From Oryzisolibacter propanilivorax (GTDB lineage Bacteria > Pseudomonadota > Gammaproteobacteria > Burkholderiales > Burkholderiaceae_C): a DNA stretch of 64,000 nt. Position 1 is the first letter of the stretch. Every line of letters starts with the position of its first letter. The translations under genes and the position numbers were made by a program. Shown piece after piece: positions 38,050-46,529 of this stretch. Below the pieces are notes generated by a model, which was not told the DNA's origin, made no database searches, and saw only the letters and a program-made list of their open reading frames with translations. The stretch spans positions 1-64,000 of the forward strand of contig NZ_FNHP01000009.1 in NCBI RefSeq assembly GCF_900103645.1. Reading direction: 5' to 3'.

Positions 38050-39480
38050 ATGACCACTGCCCGTCCCCGCGCGCCCCGCGCTGCCGCATCCGCCTCCGCC
38101 ACCCCTGCCGCCGCGCCCGCCAGCGGCTTTGCCTACACCCGCGAGTTCTTCGAGGGGCTGGTCGACCATGCGCTGGCGCATGCCAGGAAGCTGGGCGCCA
38201 CCGATGCCGGCGCCGATGCCTCGGAAGGCTGCGGCCTGTCGGTGAATGTGCGCAAGGGCGAGCTGGAGACCGTGGAGCGCAACCGCGACAAGTCGCTGGG
38301 CGTGACCGTGTACGTGGGCAAGAAGCGCGGCAACGCCAGCACCTCGGACTTCTCGCCCGCCGCCGTCGAGCGCACGGTGCAGGCGGCCTACGACATCGCC
38401 CGCTTCACCGCCGAGGACCCGGTGGCCGGCCTGCCCGACGAGGCCGACATCGCCCCCGAGGATAGCCATCGCGACCTGCAGCTGTTCCACCCCTGGGCCA
38501 TCGACAGCGACGAGGCCGCGCGCCTGGCGCTGGAGTGCGAGGCCGCGGCCTTCGGCACGCACCGGCGCATCACCAACAGCGAGGGCGCGGGCGTGTCGGC
38601 GCAGCAGTCGCATTTCTTCAGCGCGCACACGCATGGCTTTCGCGGTGGCTACGCCAGTTCGCGCCACACGATCTCGGTGGCGCCGATCGCCAGCCTGCCG
38701 GGCCGCCACGGCGAAATGCAGCGCGACGCCTGGTACAGCTCGATGCGCGATGCGCGCGAACTGGCCTCGCCCGAGGCGGTGGGCCGCTACGCCGCCGAGC
38801 GCGCGCTGTCGCGCCTGGGCAGCCGCAAGATCAGCACGCGCGAATGCCCGGTGCTGTTCGAGTCGCCCCTGGCCGCGGGGCTGCTGGGCGGCTTCGTGCA
38901 GGCGGTGAGCGGCGGGGCGCTGTATCGCAAGAGCACCTTCCTGGCCGATTCGCTGGGCAAGGCGGTCTTCCCGCAGCACATCGAGGTCAACGAGGACCCG
39001 TTCATCATCGGCGGCAAGGGCAGTTCGCCGTTCGACGACGAGGGCGTGCGCGTGGCCCCGCGCAAGGTGGTGCACGAGGGCGTGGTGCAGGGCTATTTCC
39101 TGTCCACCTACTCGGCGCGCAAGCTGGGCATGAAGACCACCGGCAATGCCGGCGGCTCGCACAACCTGACGCTGTCGTCGCGCCTGACGCGCGCCGGCGA
39201 CGACCTGGATGCGATGCTGAAGAAACTGGGTACGGGCCTGTTCGTCATCGAGCTGATGGGCCAGGGCGTGAACTACGTCACCGGCGACTATTCGCGCGGT
39301 GCCAGCGGCTTCTGGGTGGAGAACGGCCAGATCGCTTATCCCGTGCACGAGATCACCATCGCCGGCAATCTGCGCGACATGTTGTTGGGCATCGAGGCCG
39401 TGGGCGCGGACGCCTACACCTATGGTGCGAAGACGGTGGGGTCGGTGCTGGTCAACCGGATGAAAGTCGCCGGATCCTGA
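38050..39480 (+). CDS. pmbA: PmbA/TldE, metalloprotease-complex subunit
   Basis: 476 residues from ATG 38050. Partner of TldD in the heterodimeric zinc protease that trims peptide antibiotics such as microcin B17 and degrades CcdA. TldE itself lacks the metal site, as expected: no HExxH is visible. Family marks are RITNSEGAGVSAQQSHFFSA, SSPFDDEGVRVAPRKVVHEG, TGNAGGSHNLTL and the C-terminal ENGQIAYPVHEITIAGNLRD. The first ~25 residues are an Ala/Pro-rich extension. It is divergent from darP. A palindromic hairpin lies downstream. Confidence 0.92.
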   Translation: MTTARPRAPRAAASASATPAAAPASGFAYTREFFEGLVDHALAHARKLGATDAGADASEGCGLSVNVRKGELETVERNRDKSLGVTVYVGKKRGNASTSDFSPAAVERTVQAAYDIARFTAEDPVAGLPDEADIAPEDSHRDLQLFHPWAIDSDEAARLALECEAAAFGTHRRITNSEGAGVSAQQSHFFSAHTHGFRGGYASSRHTISVAPIASLPGRHGEMQRDAWYSSMRDARELASPEAVGRYAAERALSRLGSRKISTRECPVLFESPLAAGLLGGFVQAVSGGALYRKSTFLADSLGKAVFPQHIEVNEDPFIIGGKGSSPFDDEGVRVAPRKVVHEGVVQGYFLSTYSARKLGMKTTGNAGGSHNLTLSSRLTRAGDDLDAMLKKLGTGLFVIELMGQGVNYVTGDYSRGASGFWVENGQIAYPVHEITIAGNLRDMLLGIEAVGADAYTYGAKTVGSVLVNRMKVAGS

Positions 39481-39531
39481 CCCGGGTTTCAGGGTCAAAT
39501 ACCGCGTGAGCCTGCGGAGAATAATCGCAGG

Positions 39532-39552
39532 CAGCTATGGTTTTCATAGCTG
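39532..39552. terminator. Palindromic hairpin between pmbA and thiE
   Basis: CAGCTATG-GTTTT-CATAGCTG is a perfect 8-bp palindrome made of two inverted halves of the dispersed repeat's ATAGCTG end. It lies in the convergent gap between the pmbA stop and the thiE stop. Likely a bidirectional terminator or a repeat remnant, but there is no clear T-run. Confidence 0.5.
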
Positions 39553-39586
39553 TCTGTGCGCAGGGCAGGGCGGGGCCAGCGCTGCT

Positions 39587-40525
39587 TCAGGAGCTGGCCG
39601 GGGCGTTTTCCATCGCTTGTATCAGCCGCGCCGCTGCGCCTTCCGGGTCGGCGGCCGCGACCAGCGCGCGCACTACGGCGATCGAGCCCACGCCGGTGGC
39701 CAGCACCTGCGGGAAGTGCTCCAACGCGATGCCGCCGATGGCCACCTGCGGGTAGTCGCGCGTCAGGCGCGCATAGGCCGCCAGGCGCGCCAGTCCCTGC
39801 GGGGCGGTGGCCATTTTCTTGAGCGTCGTCGGGAACACGGCGCCCATGGCGATGTAGCTGGGGCGCACGCGCGACGCGCGCACCATCTCGGCGTAGCCGT
39901 GCGTGCTCACCCCTAGGCGCGCGCCGCTGGCGCGCAGCGTGTCCAGGTCGTGCGCGGGCAGCGCGTCCAGGTCTTCCTGGCCCAGGTGCACGCCATAGGC
40001 GCCGGCGTCCAGCGCATCGCGCCAGTGGTCGTTGATGAACAGCAGCGCGCCCGTGTCCTGCACGGCCGCAACGGCGGCGCGCACCTCGCGCTGCACGGCG
40101 GCGCGGTCGCCCTCCTTGAAGCGCAGCTGCACGGTGGGCACGCCGGCGCGTGCCATGCGGCCGACCCACTGCGCGTCGGGCAGCACGGCGTACAGGCCCA
40201 GCGCTTGCGGGCAGGCGGCGAACGCTTCGCCGCCGCTGCGCGGCGTCAGGCCGAAGTCCTGCGGCTCGGTGGGCCACTGCGCGGCGTCGAAGCGCCGGTT
40301 GCGCGCGGTCTGCGCGGCCCAGGCGCGGGCGATGCATTCGGCGTCATGCGCGATGAAGCCCAGCTGGCTGGCGGCGATCAGCGCGGCGCGGTAGGCCGGC
40401 TCGTCCCCAGTGGACGCCGGCACGGGCTCGGGCGCGAAGCCGGTGAAGCCAGCGCCGTGCGCGGCGACGATGGCGCGCGCCAGGGCCTCGGGTGCCTCGG
40501 GCATGTCGGTGCTGCAGGTGTCCAT
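39587..40525 (-). CDS. thiE: ThiE, thiamine-phosphate synthase, with N-terminal extension
   Basis: 312 residues from ATG 40525 (MDTCSTDMPEAPEALARAIV). The C-terminal ~200 residues are the TIM-barrel synthase joining HMP-PP and thiazole phosphate: VPTVQLRFKEGDR, LLFINDHWRDALDAGAYGVH, LGQEDLDAL, GVSTHGYAEM and MGAVFPTTLKKM. The N-terminal ~105 residues (for example AYRAALIAASQLGFIAHDAE) match no domain I know. The extension appears to be a family trait of comamonads. It is the last gene of the thiO-S-G-E operon, 11 bp from thiG. Confidence 0.88.
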   Translation of the reverse strand: MDTCSTDMPEAPEALARAIVAAHGAGFTGFAPEPVPASTGDEPAYRAALIAASQLGFIAHDAECIARAWAAQTARNRRFDAAQWPTEPQDFGLTPRSGGEAFAACPQALGLYAVLPDAQWVGRMARAGVPTVQLRFKEGDRAAVQREVRAAVAAVQDTGALLFINDHWRDALDAGAYGVHLGQEDLDALPAHDLDTLRASGARLGVSTHGYAEMVRASRVRPSYIAMGAVFPTTLKKMATAPQGLARLAAYARLTRDYPQVAIGGIALEHFPQVLATGVGSIAVVRALVAAADPEGAAARLIQAMENAPASS

Positions 40526-40536
40526 GGCGCCGGCCG

Positions 40537-41364
40537 TCACGAGGCGTGGTGCCAGAAAGGCGTGCCCAGCACCGGCGTGCTGGCCTGGGCGCTGGCCTGC
40601 GGCTGCATGGCGCCGGCCAGGCGCGCGGCGCGGCCGGCGGCGACCGCGTCGGCAAAGGCGCCGGCCATGGCCACCGGATCGCTGGCCTGGGCCACGGCGG
40701 TGTTCAGCAGCACGCCGTCGAAGCCCCATTCCAGCACCTGGCAGGCGTGCGAGGGCAGGCCCAGCCCGGCGTCGACCAGCAGCGGCACGTCCAGGCGCTC
40801 GCGCAGCAGCTGCAGCGCGTAGGGGTTCACCGGGCCGCGCCCGGTGCCGATGGGCGCGGCCCAGGGCATGACGGCCTGGCAGCCTACGTCCACCAGGCGC
40901 TGGCACAACAGCAGGTCGTCGGTGGCGTAGGGCAGCACGTAAAAGCCCTCGCGGATCAGCTCCTCGGCGGCCTGCACCAGGCCGAAGATGTCGGGCTGCA
41001 GGGTGTAGTCATCGCCGATGACCTCCAGCTTGATCCACGGCGTACCGAACACTTCGCGCGCCATGTGCGCGGTGGTGATGGCCTCCTCGGCGCTGTAGCA
41101 GCCGGCGGTGTTGGGCAGCACTGGCACGCCCAGGCGCTTGAGCAGGTCCCAAAAACCATCGCCCGTCTTGCCGGGCTGCACGCCTTGGCGGCGCAGCGAG
41201 GCGGTGAGCATGGCCGGGCGGGCGCGGCGCACGGCCGCCTCCAGCACCGCGGGCGACGGGTAGCGCGCCGTGCCCAGCAGCAGGCGGCTTTCGAAGGCCT
41301 GGCCGTACAGGACCAGGGCGTCGGCCTCGGCCGACAGGGTGGCGATGTCGTGGGAATCGGTCAT
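40537..41364 (-). CDS. thiG: ThiG, thiazole synthase
   Basis: 275 residues from ATG 41364 ([20 protein letters not shown]). It forms the thiazole phosphate ring from DXP, dehydroglycine and ThiS-thiocarboxylate. The Schiff-base Lys is in [19 protein letters not shown]. Also visible are [40 protein letters not shown] and the phosphate loop [11 protein letters not shown] with [14 protein letters not shown]. An upstream in-frame TTG gives only four more residues without a ribosome site. It lies 22 bp downstream of thiS. Confidence 0.94.
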   Translation of the reverse strand: MTDSHDIATLSAEADALVLYGQAFESRLLLGTARYPSPAVLEAAVRRARPAMLTASLRRQGVQPGKTGDGFWDLLKRLGVPVLPNTAGCYSAEEAITTAHMAREVFGTPWIKLEVIGDDYTLQPDIFGLVQAAEELIREGFYVLPYATDDLLLCQRLVDVGCQAVMPWAAPIGTGRGPVNPYALQLLRERLDVPLLVDAGLGLPSHACQVLEWGFDGVLLNTAVAQASDPVAMAGAFADAVAAGRAARLAGAMQPQASAQASTPVLGTPFWHHAS

Positions 41365-41386
41365 GGGAGCGTGCAAGAAAGAAGCG

Positions 41387-41584
41387 TCAGCCGCCGGTCA
41401 CCGGGGCGATGATTTCCACCTGGTCGCCCTCGGCCAGGGGCTGGGCGGCGTAGCGGGTATTGGGGATGAACTGCATGTTCACGGCGACGGCGAATGGCGG
41501 CTTGGGCGCCAGCTGCGCGACGGCGTCGGCCACGGTCGCGCCCTCGGGCAGTTCGGCAGGGGTCTGGTTGATCAATACGTTCAT
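41387..41584 (-). CDS. thiS: ThiS, sulfur carrier protein
   Basis: 65 residues of beta-grasp (ubiquitin-like) fold, ending in the diagnostic Gly-Gly (EIIAPVTGG) that is converted to a thiocarboxylate and donates sulfur to ThiG. Start [15 protein letters not shown] at 41584 overlaps the thiO stop by 4 nt (ATGA). ThiF, needed for adenylylation, is not in the window. Confidence 0.93.
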   Translation of the reverse strand: MNVLINQTPAELPEGATVADAVAQLAPKPPFAVAVNMQFIPNTRYAAQPLAEGDQVEIIAPVTGG

Positions 41585-42723
41585 GTCTCTGTCATTTCCT
41601 GGGGCAGCCCGGACAGCTGCACGAGCAGCCCGAAGCGCTGCGCCAGCGGCGATTGTCCGGTGTGCAGCAGCTCCAGCACCGCGTCCAGCATGGCCGGCGC
41701 GATCATGAAACCATGGCGGTACAGGCCGTTGACCTCCAGCACGCGCGGGGCCAGCACGCGCACGGCGGGCAGGTTGTCGGGCAGGGTGGGGCGGCACTGC
41801 GTGGCCAGCTCCAGGATGCGCGCCTCGGCGAAGCCGGGGTGCACGGCGTAGGCGGCCGAGAGCAGCTCCAGCGTCGAGCGCACGCTGGCCGGCGACTGGT
41901 CGTCGGACTCGATCTCGGTGGCACCGATGACGAACACGCCGTCCTGCTTGGGCGCGATGTAGATCGGGTAGCGCGGGTGCACCAGGCGCGTCGGCCGCGC
42001 CAGCGTCACGTCGGGCGCATGCAGCCGGATGACCTCGCCGCGCACGCCGCGCAGCTCGCGCCACTGCGCGCGCGCGCCCAGGCCGCGGCAGTCCAGCAGC
42101 AGCTCAGGCTGGCCCGGCTCGCCGGGGGCGAAGTCCTGCAGGTTGCGCGCGCGGTGCCAGTGCAGCTGCACGTTCAGCTGCTGCATGGCGGCGGCCAGCG
42201 CGGTGAGCAATTGGCGGTTGTCCAGCTGGCCCTCGCCGGGCAGGTACAGGCCCTGGTGGAAGCGGCCGGCGACGCCGGGCTCCAGTTCGGCCACGCCGGC
42301 ACCGTCCAGCACCTGCAAGGCGGGCAGGCCGGCCACGCTGTCTTGCGTGCGCGCCAGCGTCTGGCGCAGGCGCGCGGCATCGGCGGCGTCCTGGCGGTGC
42401 CACAGGATCAGCGTGCCGTTTTGCTGGAAGAACACCGGCTCGGGTAGCTCGGCCAGCAGTTCGGGCCAGCGTGCCAGGCCATGCTGGCCCATGCGCACCA
42501 CGCCCGGCTCGGTGATGGCGGATTCGGCCAGCGGCGCCAGCATGGCGGCGGCCACGCGCGCGGCGCTGCCTTCGGCGTCAGGGCCGCCGATGCCGTGCAC
42601 CGCGACGCGGTGGCCGCGCCGCGCCAGCTGCACGGCCAGCAGCCGGCCCATCAGGCCGGCGCCGAGGATGGCGATGGAGCGCGGGGTGTCGAGGGAGGGA
42701 AGCAGATGGGGCAGGGTGTGCAT
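41581..42723 (-). CDS. thiO: ThiO, glycine oxidase-type FAD oxidoreductase
   Basis: 380 residues from ATG 42723. It supplies dehydroglycine (iminoacetate) for thiazole synthesis by oxidising glycine; use of ThiO rather than ThiH implies oxygen-dependent thiamine synthesis. The N-terminal dinucleotide fold is SIAILGAGLMGRLLAVQLAR. DAO-family marks are AMLAPLAESAI, GEGQLDNRQLLTALAAAMQQ and the C-terminal VLEVNGLYRHGFMIAPAM. First gene of the thi operon, under a TPP riboswitch. Confidence 0.9.
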   Translation of the reverse strand: MHTLPHLLPSLDTPRSIAILGAGLMGRLLAVQLARRGHRVAVHGIGGPDAEGSAARVAAAMLAPLAESAITEPGVVRMGQHGLARWPELLAELPEPVFFQQNGTLILWHRQDAADAARLRQTLARTQDSVAGLPALQVLDGAGVAELEPGVAGRFHQGLYLPGEGQLDNRQLLTALAAAMQQLNVQLHWHRARNLQDFAPGEPGQPELLLDCRGLGARAQWRELRGVRGEVIRLHAPDVTLARPTRLVHPRYPIYIAPKQDGVFVIGATEIESDDQSPASVRSTLELLSAAYAVHPGFAEARILELATQCRPTLPDNLPAVRVLAPRVLEVNGLYRHGFMIAPAMLDAVLELLHTGQSPLAQRFGLLVQLSGLPQEMTET

Positions 42724-42754
42724 CGCGGTCTTGTGGTCTGGCCGGGGCCGTCGG

Positions 42755-42780
42755 GAACAAAACAGGCGCAGGGCGCACCT
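42755..42780 (-). terminator. Terminator of the TPP riboswitch expression platform
   Basis: Minus strand: AGGTGCGC-CCT-GCGCCT followed by GTTTTGTT, between the riboswitch aptamer and the thiO start (32 nt before ATG). Placement and form fit ligand-induced transcription termination. The stem has one bulged T. Confidence 0.6.
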
Positions 42781-42788
42781 TCGTGAAA

Positions 42789-42866
42789 GCTCCCCACGCC
42801 AGCATGACCTGGATCGGGTTGGAGGGTGTTTCTCAGCCATCGCGCCGAAGCGGTGGCACCCCTGTT
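42789..42866 (-). promoter_or_regulatory. TPP riboswitch (THI element) controlling thiOSGE
   Basis: The minus strand carries the conserved aptamer parts in order: CAGGGGTGCC (P1/P2 start), GGCTGAGAAACACCC (pyrimidine-sensing CUGAGA), CCGATCCAGGTCATGCTGGC (the ACCUGAUCC-like pyrophosphate arm region) and GTGGGGAGC closing P1. Binding of thiamine pyrophosphate should lower expression of the downstream thi operon. The aptamer lies between the divergent thiO and thiD starts. Confidence 0.92.
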
Positions 42867-42969
42867 TCGTTCGAAGGCGCGATTACAGCACAGCGCCATT
42901 GGCCTTGGGCCTGACGTGGAGCCGGGGCGGTGCGCGGTGCCCACTGCGCGCTGGCCGATAATTTTTGCT

Positions 42970-43845
42970 ATGAACCACGACTCCCAGTCTCTTCGCACGC
43001 CCTCGGGGGCGTCGGCCGCACCCGGGCGCTACGCGCGCGTGCTGTCCATCGCCGGCTCGGATTCGGGCGGAGGCGCCGGCATTCAGGCCGACCTGAAGAC
43101 CTTCGCCGCCCTGGGCTGCTACGGAATGACGGCGATCACCGCCATCACCGCGCAGAACACCCTGGGCGTGCGCGCCATCCACGGCGTGCCGCCGGACATC
43201 CTGCGCGCGCAGATCGACGCCGTGGTCGAGGACATCGGCACCGACGCGGTGAAGATCGGCATGCTGCACTCGCCCGAGGTGGTGCGCGTGGTGGCCGACG
43301 CCATCGCGCGCCATGGCCTGGCCAACGTGGTGCTGGATCCGGTCATGGTGGCCACCAGCGGCGACCGGCTGATCGCGCAGGAGACCGTGGCGGCGCTGGT
43401 GCAGGAGCTGTTTCCGCTGGCCGCCGTGGTCACGCCCAACCTGGACGAGGGTGGCTGGCTGCTGGGGCGCGACATCGACGGCATCGACCAGCTGGCGGAC
43501 GCCGCTGACGCGCTGCTGGCGCTAGGCGCGCGCGCGGTGCTGCTCAAGGGCGGGCACCTGCCGGGCGACGAGGTGGTGGACCTGCTGGCGCTGCCGGGCG
43601 GCGTGCACGAGCGCCTGGGCTCGGCGCGCATCGCCACGCACAACGGGCACGGCACGGGCTGCACGCTGTCCTCGGCGATTGCCGCGCAGCTGGCGCTGGG
43701 CCAGCCGCTGCCCGAGGCGGTGCGCCTGGCGCGGCGCTACATCCTGGGCGCGATCGCCGCTGGCGCCAACGTGCGTACCGGCCACGGCCACGGGCCGCTG
43801 AACCATGGCCATGCGCCGCTGGCGCAGCGCGCCATCACCGACTGA
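42970..43845 (+). CDS. thiD: ThiD, HMP/HMP-phosphate kinase
   Basis: 291 residues from ATG 42970. It phosphorylates hydroxymethylpyrimidine twice to HMP-PP, the other ThiE substrate. Ribokinase-like fold with VLSIAGSDSGGGAGIQADLK, MTAITAITAQNTLGV, VLDPVMVATSGDRL, VVTPNLDEG and the anion-hole motif THNGHGTGCTLSSAIAAQLA. An Ala/Pro-rich ~20-residue N-terminal lead precedes the fold. It is divergent from the riboswitch-thiO unit, so it appears not to be under that riboswitch. Confidence 0.94.
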   Translation: MNHDSQSLRTPSGASAAPGRYARVLSIAGSDSGGGAGIQADLKTFAALGCYGMTAITAITAQNTLGVRAIHGVPPDILRAQIDAVVEDIGTDAVKIGMLHSPEVVRVVADAIARHGLANVVLDPVMVATSGDRLIAQETVAALVQELFPLAAVVTPNLDEGGWLLGRDIDGIDQLADAADALLALGARAVLLKGGHLPGDEVVDLLALPGGVHERLGSARIATHNGHGTGCTLSSAIAAQLALGQPLPEAVRLARRYILGAIAAGANVRTGHGHGPLNHGHAPLAQRAITD

Positions 43846-43924
43846 AAAGCCATGGGCGCGGGGCCAAGGCCATTGGCATGGCCCCTGCGCGCACGAACGG
43901 CCGCGGGTGCGGACGCCGGGCGGC

Positions 43925-44401
43925 TCACCAGCCCCAGGTCAGGCGCTTGGCGACCCAGCCAGTCTGGCCGCCCTCGCGGCGCACACGCGCCCAGCTGCCC
44001 TGGCTGGACAGGGTGCGGACGATCTCGTGCTGCTCCAGCTTGCCAACGATGCGGTGGTTGGTGCCGGGCTTTTCGCGCAGGTTGGCGCTGCTGGAGGTGA
44101 CCACGCGGTGCGGCGTCTTGGTGGTCAGCGGTGCGAATACCCAGCCCAACGGGCCCTCATGGTCGCGCACCTTGAGCCACTTGCCGTTTTTCGACTGCAC
44201 CTGCAGCGGATAGCCGCCGGCCAGCTCCCACAGCGTGTCGGAGCGGGTGGTGGGCTTCTCGCGCACGTTCACCACGTTGCCCTTGATGCTGACGAAGTCG
44301 CGCGCCTGCGCGGCGCTGGCCGCAAACAGCGGGGCGGCCAGGGCCAATGCGGCAGCGGCAGTGGACAGGGTGGTGGCGAAGCGGGGCAGGGCAAACGACA
44401 C
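43925..44401 (-). CDS. Secreted SH3b-domain protein
   Basis: 158 residues with a Sec signal peptide (LALAAPLFAASAAQA, cleavage about residue 33). Two bacterial SH3 repeats follow: about 36-95 (VSIKGNVVNVREKPTTRSDT) and about 98-158 (VVTSSSANLREKPGTNHRIV). Such repeats usually bind peptidoglycan or act as periplasmic adapters. No catalytic domain. Upstream AGGAGA is near the start. It is convergent with thiD (79 bp); its upstream neighbour mnmC lies on the same strand. Confidence 0.82.
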   Translation of the reverse strand: MSFALPRFATTLSTAAAALALAAPLFAASAAQARDFVSIKGNVVNVREKPTTRSDTLWELAGGYPLQVQSKNGKWLKVRDHEGPLGWVFAPLTTKTPHRVVTSSSANLREKPGTNHRIVGKLEQHEIVRTLSSQGSWARVRREGGQTGWVAKRLTWGW

Positions 44402-44504
44402 GGGGCGGGTCTCCTTTCTGACGGTCTGTCAAGGACATGGAAAAAATGTGACAGCAGGGGTGGATGGCCGGTGCAGGCGCGAAGTTCCTGCAAAAATCGC
44501 CGGC

Positions 44505-44550
44505 CTGGCTGCTGCTGCAAAAAACATAGCTGCTGGCCTATATTCTGTCA
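44505..44550 (+). repeat. Dispersed repeat fragment supplying the mnmC stop codon
   Basis: Plus strand AAAAAACATAGCTGCTGGCC then TATATTCTGTCAGG keeps the ATAGCTG end and the AT-rich loop. The mnmC stop TAG (minus, 44538-44540) and its last residues DRI are encoded inside it, so insertion or decay of the repeat has reset the end of the protein. Confidence 0.6.
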
Positions 44551-46526
44551 GGGCCCCGGGGCTGCTTGGCAGGAATTTCAGCCAAGCGCTCGCTGCCCAG
44601 CGCGCGCGCCAGCCGCGCCTCCAGTGGCAGCGGCTCACCGTGCAGCCGCGCCGCCAGCAGTTCACCGCACAGCAGTGCCAGGGTCAGGCCGCGCGCGCCC
44701 ATGGCGGTGCTGAGCCATAGCCCGGGTTGTGCCTGCGCGTCCACCGGCCCCACCAGGGGCAGGCGGTCGGGCGCGGTGCAGCGCACCGCGGCCCAGGTAT
44801 GTACCGGGGCGCTGGCGCTGCGCTGTGTGTGGCTGGTGCAAGGCGCAGCAGGGTCGGCCGGGGCGTCGACGCCGGCATCGGTGCCCGCCTGCGCGAAACC
44901 CGGCGCCAGTGCCCGCGCCAGGGGCGGCAGCAGCATGCGCAGCTGGTCCAGGTTGTGCGCCAGGCCCGCTTGCCGGTCGGCGGCACTGACCGGCAGCACA
45001 CCCTGGTCGCGCTCGAAGGTCGAGCCCAGCACCCAGCCCGGCGCGCCTTGCGCCAGGTCCAGCGGCACGCGCGGCACCAGGTTGCCGTGGCCGTTGACCG
45101 GCTGGGGCGGGAAAAGTGGGCAGGGTAGGGCTGCGGCGTGCTGCCGGCTGGCGGTCACTTCGATGGGCAGTGCCGCCACCGGGTGCGCCGGAGCCGGCCC
45201 ATGCAGGCCCCAGGCGATCTGCCCGCGCAGCAGCTGCAGCGACAGCGGCGTGCCGGCCACACCGGCGCTGGCCGGGCCGGCGCAGACCACCGCCAGTTCG
45301 CCCTGCGCCAGCAGGGCGCCAGCGGTGTCCAGCGCCTGCCAAGCGCCGTTGCGGGCGCGCTGCAGCCGCTCCACGCGCGCGCCGCCTTGCCAGCGGATGC
45401 CGGGCTCGGCCAGCAACCGGCGCACCAGCTGCGCTGGGCGCACCCAGCCGCCCAGCGGGTGCCAGCAGGCGGGCGCATCCGGCGCCAGGCCGTTGGCGCG
45501 CAGCGCGTCGGCGCTGGCCGGTCGGCTCCAGTCCAGTCCGGGGCCTTGCGTCCACGCCAGGCGCGGCGGGGCATCGGGGTCGTGCTCCAGCACGCCGCCG
45601 TCGTCCCACAGCGTGCCGCGCCCGTCGGGCAGCAGCTGCGCCAGCGCCTGCAGCGTGCAGCGCACGCCGGCGCGCGACAGGCGCGACAGCAGGCTGTCGT
45701 CGGGCGAAACGTGCGAGGCGAAGACCCCCGCCGGCAGGCCCGAGGCGCCAGCGGCCGGCGCCTCGGCCGCGTCCAGCACCGTGACGCGCCAGCCGCGCCG
45801 CGCCAGGCTGGTGGCCACGGCGGCGCCGGCCAGCCCGGCGCCGATAACCAGGCACTCGCCCGGCGCGCGGCCCGGCGGCAAGGCCACGTCGGGCAGTGGT
45901 GGCTGGCCGGCGCGCGGCTGCCAGGGCGGGTCGAACACCGCCTGCAGCGCGGGTACGCCGCATGCGCCATCCGCCCCGGCCTGCGCTAGGGCAAAGCCGC
46001 TGCCCTGCAATGCCGCGGCCGCCTGCGCCGGCAGTCCCTCGGCCAGCAGTCGCGTGCCGCGCCGGGCGCAGCGTGCCAGGGCCTTGCACAGCCGTGGATC
46101 GGCCAGCTGCTGCGCCGACCCGGCATCGCCGGCGTGCAGATGGATGGCGTCGGCCACCGGCTGCTGCTGGCGCAGCAGCGGCTGCAGCGCGCCCAGGTAC
46201 AGCGTCAGCAGCACCCGCCCGTCGTCGAAGCTGAAGCGATGCACGCCGGGCAGCAGGCCGCGCATCCCGGCCGCCAGGGCCTGCGCCAGCGGTTGCAGGG
46301 GCGAGTCCTGCGGCATGGCGCGCAGCAGCCGGGCCGGGTCCTGGGGCGCCTCGCGGCAGGCCAGCCAGTGCAGCAGGCGCGGGCGCCGTGGATCGGCCCG
46401 CCAAGCGGCCCAGGCCGCCAGGAAACGCTCTCCGGAGTCGCTGCCGACATCCAGCACGCGCCATTGCGCCAGGCCGGCCCAGCCGCTCGGCAGGGCGTCA
46501 CCGGGCCGTTGCATGCCGCCGCTCAT
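44538..46526 (-). CDS. mnmC: MnmC, tRNA wobble-uridine modification enzyme with degenerate methyltransferase half
   Basis: 662 residues. The C-terminal FAD oxidase (from about residue 225: CLVIGAGLAGAAVATSLARR, then SGLPAGVFASHVSPDDSLLS and GARGLTLALLCGELLAARL) demodifies cmnm5s2U34 to nm5s2U. The N-terminal domain should methylate nm5U, but its key motifs are eroded. The SAM loop reads VGSDSGERFLAAW where E. coli has GFGTGLNFL, and the DGFAP motif is replaced by HAGDAGSAQQ. About 60 N-terminal residues are also missing. Probably only the oxidase half works. The TRIC-type channel gene lies 4 bp upstream on the same strand. Confidence 0.85.
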   Translation of the reverse strand: MSGGMQRPGDALPSGWAGLAQWRVLDVGSDSGERFLAAWAAWRADPRRPRLLHWLACREAPQDPARLLRAMPQDSPLQPLAQALAAGMRGLLPGVHRFSFDDGRVLLTLYLGALQPLLRQQQPVADAIHLHAGDAGSAQQLADPRLCKALARCARRGTRLLAEGLPAQAAAALQGSGFALAQAGADGACGVPALQAVFDPPWQPRAGQPPLPDVALPPGRAPGECLVIGAGLAGAAVATSLARRGWRVTVLDAAEAPAAGASGLPAGVFASHVSPDDSLLSRLSRAGVRCTLQALAQLLPDGRGTLWDDGGVLEHDPDAPPRLAWTQGPGLDWSRPASADALRANGLAPDAPACWHPLGGWVRPAQLVRRLLAEPGIRWQGGARVERLQRARNGAWQALDTAGALLAQGELAVVCAGPASAGVAGTPLSLQLLRGQIAWGLHGPAPAHPVAALPIEVTASRQHAAALPCPLFPPQPVNGHGNLVPRVPLDLAQGAPGWVLGSTFERDQGVLPVSAADRQAGLAHNLDQLRMLLPPLARALAPGFAQAGTDAGVDAPADPAAPCTSHTQRSASAPVHTWAAVRCTAPDRLPLVGPVDAQAQPGLWLSTAMGARGLTLALLCGELLAARLHGEPLPLEARLARALGSERLAEIPAKQPRGPDRI

Positions 46527-46529
46527 GCT

